In this document: positions 56,277 to 64,000 of the stretch, piece by piece
Position numbering within the stretch: position 1 is the stretch's first letter
How the letters are laid out: the number at the start of each line of letters is the position of its first letter
DNA from: Hawksworthiomyces lignivorus
Lineage: Eukaryota > Ascomycota > Sordariomycetes > Ophiostomatales > Ophiostomataceae
DNA: 64,000 nt
Reading direction: 5' to 3'
Assembly (NCBI GenBank): GCA_002917075.1
Contig: NTMA01000022.1
Span: forward strand, 124,001-188,000
Made by a program: the position numbers and the translations under genes
The notes under the pieces: generated by a model
What the model saw: the letters and a program-made list of their open reading frames with translations, nothing else
What the model was told of the DNA's origin: nothing
The model's database searches: none

Positions 56277-57136
56277 ATTGAAGGACTTGTCAGAAGACAG
56301 TTTCTAGATGGTCATATGAGTAGCAAATAGAGATTTGGAATCAAAAGAATGTTTGATTTCCCCGGAATTTAAAGCCACTTTATATAATCACAACCCCAGG
56401 TTCTACCCCAGACTCTTTTTTTGTGCAACCCGCCTTTTTGCTTAGTCAAATGAAGTGTCAAGTCGTTAATTTACAGTAAGTAGAGGCTCTTGGAGAAATC
56501 AAGAGATTAAACTACGGCATCTCCTTCCCGGTTCAGATCGATTCGGAACAAAATCCTGAAACCTGTGGGCTTGGGTGAGGGGATGACTGGCTAAGTGGAC
56601 CTGATGCGTTCATCTCACCCTGGAATATCTACTGCAGCTCCACGCTAAGCTAGTCTCCATTTCTTGACCCAGTCCCAGAATGGTCGAGAATAGGAACAAG
56701 TTTCCTATTTTGGTAAGTTAGTCTGTAAATGGTCCGGCGACCCGAGTATTTTCTCTTGGCTTTAGGTTGACCAAAGCGTCAGAATAAGTTGCCAGCTTGT
56801 CTGTACATATTCAAGTCAACCGAGCGTCATATCCAGGCCCCGGAATGGCAGAGCTCAGGAGAGAGTTGCTTATTTGAGTCAATGTTCTTGTGAATAGTTA
56901 AGTGACCCGAGCATCCTGTCTTGGTTCCATCTCGTGACCAATGCGACTGTCAGCCGCTGAATTTCGTGGACTATGAAAAAGCACTGTGCCTCGAACAATC
57001 TGCTGCGTAGATGCAGCATTTTATTATAAAAAGGATGGCCATTTTGGCACTATGTCTAAACACAACATTCTATTCAAAAAATCAATCCAGTGCTCTTTTC
57101 TTGTCTTCCAACTAGGCCCAGGCCGCTATTGTCGCA
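56277..57136. promoter_or_regulatory. Divergent MFS/P450 promoter with a duplicated ~110-bp segment
   Basis: 860 bases between two start codons on opposite strands. Two related segments (about 56674-56780 and 56836-56951) share, in the same order, AATGG, AGTT, CTTATTT-like, GACCCGAGYAT, CTTGG and TGACCA followed by GCG. A TATA-like TATAAAAA at about 57025-57032 lies some 105 bp before the P450 ATG. The repeated ACCCGAG core, half of a CGG/CCG-type site, may bind a Zn2Cys6 regulator. Confidence 0.55.
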
Positions 57137-58913
57137 ATGATTCTCGATCTTAGTTATGTCTATTACGTGGTTGGTGTTTGCTGCCTTTATGTGGTCCTTC
57201 GACCTATTGTCTTGTATTTCCGAGACCCTTTGAATCTCAGAAAATATCCAGCACCAAGCTTACTTGCCGCAATTACGCCTCTTTGGCTCATCCGGGTCAC
57301 TTGGTCTCAGAACAGGTCTCGAATCATTCATAAAGAACTTGGGCAATATGGAGATGTGCTTCGAGTCAGTCCAAATCACCTCATTTTCAATGACCCAGCC
57401 GCCATTAAAGACATCTACGGGGTCCTCGCTCTATCCCGAGAGGTAGCCAAAGATGAATTCTACGACAGGCTCGCCGGCAATGCACACGATCTTGTGCAGC
57501 TTCGAGATCGCCAAGAGCATTCGCACCGCCGAAAAGCACTAGCAAATGCGTTCGCAGCAAAGACAGTCGTCAATATGGAATCTGTCATTAGGAACGCATT
57601 TTCCCAGCTTATACAGAACCTGGATCGCTGTATAGATGAGGGACAAAAGTCGCCCATAAATTTACGGCTCTGGTAAGTGGACCATATATCCTATGCGGTT
57701 GTGCCACTGGCCCTGACACATACTAGGCTTAACTTTTTCACGCTTGATGTGATTGGCGACACGGGCTTTGGCCAGTCAATGGGATTTCTTAAGCAATTAT
57801 CCGATTCGACTGATGCGGAAACCCCAGATGGCAAACGGTATCACGTTAGAAATATGATTGATACCCTCCATGCTGGCGTTCGGTATTCCCTAACAATGGG
57901 AAATATTCCCTGGATACACGTTGGCCGGCTAATGAAGTCCGCTGTTAAAAGGATACGTCCTCTAGCCCGGCACCTTGGAAGTTCGTGTGCCGATGATTTT
58001 GATAACATCTGCATCAAAAACCTCCGCCGGCGTATGGAGCACGGCCCGCCCAGCCGCCCGTCTGGAGACTTTATGGGCTTCATTCTTCAAGACACCCTAC
58101 AGTCAACTCCATCGGAAGACAAGTCCATTTCCCAAAAGCAATTCAGTTCGCTAGTAGCTGACTCGGCAATGATAATGAACGCCGGGTCAGATACTACTGC
58201 AGCCGCGCTCACGACAACGATGTGGTTCTTGCTGAGAAGCCCAAAAGCGCTCGCAAGACTCAGAGAAGAGCTTTCACCGCTCTCCGCGACAGTGGCATAC
58301 GGAACGTCTGGAGAGGACGCAATATTTCCATATGAGCGCGTCAAAGATCTTCCGTACTTGCGCGCATGTATTGACGAATCCCTTCGTCTACGTCCGCCTA
58401 TTGCATACCAACTGCCTCGACTCGTGTCTCGCCCTGTAAATATCGCAGGCCACGACATACTACCTGGGACTGTAGTTGCTGTTGCTCCGTACTCGGTGCA
58501 TCGCCACCCATCTCTGTATAGGGATCCAGACGAATACCGGCCGGATCGCTGGGTGGATTTTGACGAAAATTACCCGAACCAGAGAGAGGACCTCAAGAAA
58601 TATAATATTGTGTTTAGTCAAGGCAGCCGAGCGTGTATCGGAAGACACTTGGCGATCGTAGAGCTTCAAATTCTCATCTCGACTCTTGTAATGCGGTATG
58701 TTTTCATTTACTTAAATGACCGCCTATCACTTAAACAAAGAGCCGAACTTCCCTCAGTGGACACTCTTATGTATTGCAGGCAGCTAATGACTAAACCCAC
58801 ACAGGTACAATATCCGGCTCGCGGGAGATTCGTTGGAGGAATTGAAAGTCTACGAAAGGTTTAATAGCAATCCCGGTCCGCTTTCGGTTGAAATCGAGCG
58901 AAGGCAGCTATAG
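57137..58913 (+). CDS. Cytochrome P450 monooxygenase (CYP65-like)
   Basis: Three exons (57137-57672, 57727-58695, 58805-58913) join in phase to 537 residues, the normal length. An N-terminal membrane anchor (about 5-27) is followed by a Pro-containing hinge. The I-helix oxygen motif AGSDTT is at 331-336, ExxR at 396-399, the PERF-region equivalent at about 450-455 (RPDRW) and the haem loop FSQGSRACIGRHL with Cys482 as ligand. The N-terminal half (DPLNLRKYPAP, then SRIIHKELGQYGDVLRVSPN) resembles the CYP65 group that includes tailoring enzymes of trichothecene and other pathways; this is a family resemblance only. It would act in the endoplasmic reticulum with a P450 reductase. Confidence 0.95.
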
Positions 58914-60560
58914 TAGTCGAGACCTAGCGAAGATATCGATATCAACCCAATATAAAACACGAATCTTGTCATTTAGAATTTCCTTGTTTGACATATTCCT
59001 GTGCTGCTCCTGTTCCAACCTGCTTATTGGGTAGTATTGCTCCTGCTTCGGCCTGCTTAGCGGGTGTGCCTTTGGGTATTCCTGCAGGACAGCCACAGAG
59101 CTTTGCTTTTTATGAGACCTAGAGAGCAATTCTTCGTAAATCCCCTGTGCATACGAAAGCCAGCTCCGGCCTATGCCTTATCCCCTTTCTGCGACACCCC
59201 GCGGAATGTTCTAGGTTGCCTCTCACTGCCGCCTTTATGATTTATGCATCATACTTCAAAATTATCTTGATCGTGACCATACTGCGGCCTTCGGTTGTAT
59301 TCACCTTCAGGAAAAGGTAGTTATGCGCGCTTCTACGGTTGCTTAAACTGCTTTAGTGGGAAGCCACTATGATCCGCGACTACTACTTTATCAAGGCAAT
59401 ATTAAAATTTAATACGTAATCCACTCGCACAAGCTTGTATAGAATTTCCCAAGGCACAATTGATGAAGAGTACAGAGCTTGTCTATGTTGCTATTGTGAC
59501 TATCGGCGCATTTTATGTCTACTTTTTCCCGCCATTTTTGTGTCGATTTTATCGTCCTTTTTCGGAGTTTTCTAAATCTGTCTCGTCAATAATGCTGAGT
59601 CTTGATTTAATATATATCAGTTAAATAAAAATGTTTCTCCACAGCTACAAAATAAATTAAACCTCAATCTACAATCCAAAATTTATCTTTTTCTTCTAAA
59701 CATACTGTTGTGTTCTTAAGTTTAACTTTTTTTTTTTTAAAAAAATATAGGAATGTCATATTCTTATTTAGTTGATTTATAACGACTATAATACAAGGCT
59801 CAAGTTTGTCTTTTTTAAATTCATTTTTTTATTATTATTATTATTTTCCTACGCGGTAAAAGTACTTTATTAAACTAAATAACCTAGTTTTTTCTTTTCT
59901 TTTTTTCCATTAAAATACCCCATAAATTATCCATAACTCGTAAAAACGTATACCTCTCAATCGCACGAAGGCCCAGTTTTTATCCTCTAACAAAGACAGA
60001 AATTGTTTACATCCTACGGAAGCTTGTTGACATCTACCTAACCAGGAAAATATTAGCTATTTGCTGTTAACGAGAAACGGCAGCAGCCAAACAAAACACT
60101 TTAGAGACGAATACTTCTCACTCCTTCCATATTCGCCCACGATGTTAAGAGTCAAGCCTGACAGCCGATGACTAACGTAACTACTGAAATGTAATTTGGT
60201 CACTTAAGGGGGAGATTTTTGGAATGCCTAGCTAGAAGAATTCATAATATAGGCTGCACAATAACCAGTTTCAATCCTACATCGTTGAAAGCCCAAATCT
60301 TTCCCCCAAGGAACGAGTGATTTGGCAATCTGAATTTCCACTCTCCTGATCATAAATGTGTTCGACTACGTGTAGCTTCACAGCTAAATGGATTACCTAC
60401 TGTTGGATCCATTCTGGCTAGGCCATAATACTGACACGGGCAAAAGAGTACTCTAGATAGGCTATATACACTTCAACACCTATACAAGTACGACGTACGT
60501 AGTTTGGCGCACAGATTAAAAAAAAAGAACCATAAGCATAAATGTCCGCTCGTGTCGAAC
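58914..60560. other. 1.6-kb AT-rich intergenic region with short tandem repeat
   Basis: No gene was recognised. At about 59003-59074 a unit of some 36 bp beginning TGCTCCTG and ending CCTGCTTANYGGGT is present twice. From about 59400 to 59960 the sequence is strongly AT-rich with long T runs (for example 59727-59736), resembling mutated relic DNA. Confidence 0.45.
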
Positions 60561-61799
60561 CTACCACCCCAGGTTTTCTCCTTCGAGGAGCCTCTCATGC
60601 AGCGCCTTGCCCCGCCAGTATCCAGCCGACCACTCCTCCTCGGTCAGGTAGTCGAATAGGACAATAACGCGGTGCGTTCGCCTGTCGTAGTCGTCCAGGC
60701 TCAGCGCTCTGCGCTCCCATTTGTCCCGGAAGATGCCCGTCTCCTTCATCGGCTCTTCCGGATCGATGCGCACGTGATTCTCATCCCCGCCGTGGATTGG
60801 TAGAGGACATGACGAGGGCGAGTGCGTGGACAAGGATGAGGGCAAGGACGAGGACGGCGAGTCGGATGTGTCTGGAGTCGCTGCGTTGTTCTTCTCTGCT
60901 AAGAGAAACTGCAGAAGCTGTTGTCTCTGGTCGTCGAGCAGGCGGTAGATCCGGTAGGTGATGTCATAGGCGTTGGTATGAAAGTAGACGGCATCGGGCT
61001 GCTTTGCCAGCTCGACAGGCTCTTGTGCAAACTCAGAAGGTCGGTAAATCGTACCAGGGACCTCTGGTGGGCGCCGGTCAAACAGTACAACACCGCCGAG
61101 GATTCGGTCTTCGGCCCAGTAGCCTACGCCGTCAGCGATGCCGTCTAGGTACTGGTCGTACGCTGTGTACCAGGGATGGACAAACAGCGTCGGCGGGTAG
61201 CCGTTCTTATAGTAGTAGTCCGGTAGGGCATCCGGCCGCCACGCCAACAGCGGGTCATCCTCGGAGCGAAGTGGACTATAGGTGCTATAGATCCAGACAG
61301 CAATTGCGTGGACTACGCGGGCTGCCAGCTCGATTAGACGTGTCTGGAAAGCTCTGGATCCTGGGCCGGCTGCCTGATACTCGAGAATCGTCTATATCGA
61401 GAGAAAAAAAAAATTAACATAACGAAGTCTATATAAAAGTAGACCATATCCTATCTAACTTACCGCTGCGTCCACTTGAAATATATCAAAAGATGCATTT
61501 ACATAGAGCTCCTCAATCTTTTCCAAAACATCGTGTGACAGCTCGTTGTGCTCTTTCAGCAGAGGATGGCCAGGACATACGGCTTCACCCTCATAAACAT
61601 CTCCAGCGACAGAGGCCAGCGGAAGACCGTCAAGGATCTGGCCGTAGGTAGTCCGCGCCACTTGGGTGTTGAGGATATTTGTCAGGGCGTTAAGCAGGAT
61701 ATCATAATGGCTGCCGTGCAGGTGAGAGAGGGGCAGCAAGGTTCTTGCGTTTTGTACTCTAGAACTGTGGTCTTCTTCTGTGCTGTCCAGGAGGGGCAT
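60561..61799 (-). CDS. DUF3632-family protein, intact copy
   Basis: Two exons (complement of 60561-61391 and 61464-61799) join in phase to 388 residues from ATG 61799. No stop interrupts the frame, in contrast to the paralogue at 28260-29463. Recognisable DUF3632 features are LDGLPLASVAGDVYEGEAVCPGHP, the IELAARVVHAIAVWIY helix, DGVGYWAEDRILGGVV and the C-terminal VLFDYLTEEEWSAG. A Ser-rich linker of about 25 residues lies before GGDENHVRIDPEE. The family is fungal, multicopy and without known function; no signal peptide or membrane segment is evident. It lies alone between two gene-poor stretches. Confidence 0.88.
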
Positions 61800-64000
61800 G
61801 ATGGCCGTTAGAATAAAGCTAAAGAAATACAACGTCAAGTGAGAAGTCAAAGATTAAGAAGTAGAACAAGAAGAAGGAGTAGTCTGAGGGTAAATGCAAA
61901 GAATAAGCAGTAAGAGTGCGATGCCTTGCACCCGTTCAAAGACACCTGCCTGAGCCTGCCATTTTACTCCGCGTTCCAGTCTAGGAACCTTTTGCAATGG
62001 TCTCAAAATCTAATTGCTTAGGTAGGTACTATTTTTATCAATATGCCCGCCAAATACTTAAAATCAAGCTTTATTAGTTGCTTGCTCGTTGCTACAGGCT
62101 TTCTAACCGCCCGAATCATTGGGAAGCCGGTCTTTAGTCCAGGACACAATGCTGGGACTGCTACAGCTTATCTCTGTCCCAGAGAAATGCTAGGTTCTGA
62201 CAGTTTAGTGTCGTGGAATTGCGGCTTATACGGACACCACCCGCACAAAAAATTCATACCCATAATCCACACCCTCTTATTTCCTCCCTCTGATATTCTA
62301 GTATCTTGGCATTCTACCAGTTAGCTGATCAGAATCAGCTGCCTGCCATAGATTTGTGTGTAAAATTTAAGACGGAGTAGCCGCCCTCGTGTTGCACTCG
62401 AAGGCCGCCAATGTTGGCGAAATGAAGGGAGGCCAATGTAAATCCTTTGGCGGCCAGGTGGCCGCATCGTGCGGAGAGGGGGCACAGTGCTGAGAGAACT
62501 TCCCGGAAAATCTGTGGTAGTCTCCCTGCTCGTGCCTAGCAGGGGCATATTAGACCGGGCAAATAGGGAAAACGGTGCCGGCAATGAAAATGCAGAGGCC
62601 ATCCATCGCACCCCGATCATGTAGCGCACGCGCCAATCGTTTCTCTAAGCGCGCAGCAAAATGAAGCCAATAACACCTCTGATGTGGCCGTCGCCCAGGA
62701 TAAAACTGTACCCGTTGCAGGGCCTGGCTGAGCCTGGCCCCGCAGTTTCCACTAATCTGGGGGTCCCTCCCTAGGTTGTAAATCTAAATCGACCCCGTCT
62801 CCAATTCTTGTGCCCGTCATGGTTCTTCAGGGTGCCTCAGGTCCCCGAATTGAAATTTGCACGTCGTGTTCCGTGACAAACCGTCAAGATTTCCACGAAA
62901 TGAAGTAACACTTAAAATAAATGAGAGGGAGAATTTTAGGGCCATGAGAATGAAGGCAAAGGTCAGGAATATAAGGCTCCAAAGGAACCAGTCTACGGCG
63001 ACTATGCATGAAACATGCGGCCAAGTACGACGGCCAGGCTCCCCAAAATTATCCAACCACTAAAAAACGCACTTTCTATCTTTCTCACTGTATCTTGGAG
63101 CTATATTCCAACTTTAGAAATATCATTTAGACACAGAGCATACGGGCTACAAGCCCTCGGCCCAGGACAAGATGTTGGCGCTTGGAGAGAAAAGGATGCT
63201 CTTGAAAACTGGATGCCCCGGTGGGGAGTCTCGGCCATAAAGGACATATGGGTGGCGGCAAACAGGCAGCGGTAAACCCATCAACGTCCCTTGCCAACGT
63301 AAGGGTGATCGTATGCCGCCGAAAAAGAACATAAAACTATCGTCAAACTACTACAAGCCCGACCAGGCATATAATTGTTTAAAGAAAACTATAGCCTTTA
63401 AACTACCTCTCCCTCTCTCTATATTTCTAATATCTTTATAAAACTTAGAGCTTAGAGGAACACTTCCTTAAATATTGTTACTTCTATGCTTACTTAATAA
63501 TTTAATGACTGTGATTAAACGTATCGTGCACCACAGCAATGGACGTCCCCTCTACTTAACTACTATATCGAGAACGAAATACAACGGCAGACTGATCTCA
63601 AATCATTCCTTCCGAGATATATTCCTTAATAAGGGCCGGAGATCGGACCAAGGTTGGGCCGAAAGACCAAAGGCGGTCTTGTGCAGCATTCTAAATAAGG
63701 GCCTTGTACTCCGTATTCTAATGTCTCAAAGTGATGCCGCCAAACCGTTGGCCCTGAAGCGGTTGCTTGGACTAAATTTGGGACCCTTGTCTCCTGCCCC
63801 TTGTGGTATACAGATGCTCATGTGGCGCAAGCCAGATTCCTTCCTGTGCAGAGGTGCTTAGCGCCAGTGCCAAAGGTGTGCAGCGCCTGTGCAAGGCCCC
63901 CACAGGCGACCCGAGATGACCAGGGGGCAGAATGACAATATTCGTGGTTTATAACATGACATCTGTCAACTCAATGCTAGAGTCGCCTTCTGTCTAGCTA
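61800..64000. other. 2.2-kb right-end region without a recognisable gene
   Basis: Several frames of 60-130 codons occur (for example 62321-62629 - and 63475-63861 +), but none carries a family signature or a convincing splice partner. A GC-rich patch around 62390-62470 contains TTGGCG/CGCCAA inverted repeats. It may hold the 5' region of a gene beyond the right edge. Confidence 0.4.

Noticed and set aside
62321..62629. 102-codon minus-strand frame near the right edge
   Set aside because: No motif, and it spans an inverted-repeat GC-rich patch; not supported as a gene.
63475..63861. 128-codon plus-strand frame at the right end
   Set aside because: Alternative start codon, no domain signature, no partner exon.

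Overview
This window comes from a filamentous ascomycete fungus, most likely a Sordariomycete and perhaps Hypocreales (inference). The support is: short introns of about 50-140 bp with GTRNGT donors, YTRAY branch points and YAG acceptors; Zn2Cys6 regulators; fungal-only families (DUF3632, DUF3500, CYP65-like P450, IME2-like kinase); and low gene density with many broken genes. Exon joins were made by hand from donor/acceptor signals and checked for reading-frame phase, so they are predictions. No tRNA, rRNA, CRISPR array, virus or intact transposon was recognised.

Layout. 1-1938 (-): 5' two thirds of an IME2/MAK-type kinase running off the left edge, preceded by about 7.3 kb without a recognisable gene. 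9.2-19.2 kb: a compact catabolic-looking cluster of a TauD/TfdA-type 2-oxoglutarate dioxygenase (-), a DUF3830 protein (+), a Zn2Cys6 regulator (-, with an apparent 1-bp frameshift), a DapA-family aldolase/synthase (-) and an amino-acid permease (+). 19.7-20.4 kb (-): a secreted Gly/Pro/Lys-rich collagen-like protein. 22.2-27.7 kb: a second Zn2Cys6 regulator (+), a salicylate-hydroxylase-like FAD monooxygenase (-) and a small conserved protein (+). 28.3-31.0 kb: two pseudogenes (DUF3632 and an APH-like kinase). 31.4-35.5 kb: a DUF3500 protein and an MFS transporter. 36.3-44 kb: a decayed stretch (C2H2 pseudogene, small zinc-finger-like protein, unknown fragment, Zn2Cys6-type regulator pseudogene, Ser-rich secreted-protein pseudogene, MFS remnant) surrounding one sound, GC-rich bleomycin-hydrolase gene. 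44.6-58.9 kb: a second metabolic block with an isopenicillin-N-synthase-like 2OG oxygenase (+), a secreted L-amino-acid oxidase (+), a RidA protein (-), a third Zn2Cys6 regulator (+), an MFS sugar-porter-type transporter (-) and a P450 (+). 60.6-61.8 kb (-): the intact DUF3632 paralogue of the pseudogene at 28 kb. 61.8-64 kb: nothing recognisable.

How the genes may work together (inference). The first block has import (permease), oxidation (dioxygenase), C-C cleavage or condensation (DapA family) and its own regulator, as expected for use of an amino acid or amino-acid-like compound. In the second block the amino-acid oxidase makes 2-imino acids, which are the substrates RidA proteins hydrolyse; two oxygenases, a transporter and a regulator lie alongside. 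Several dead genes carry in-frame TAG codons. In the DUF3632 pair the intact copy shows CAG->TAG and TGG->TAG changes, both CpA->TpA transitions, which is the signature of repeat-induced point mutation.
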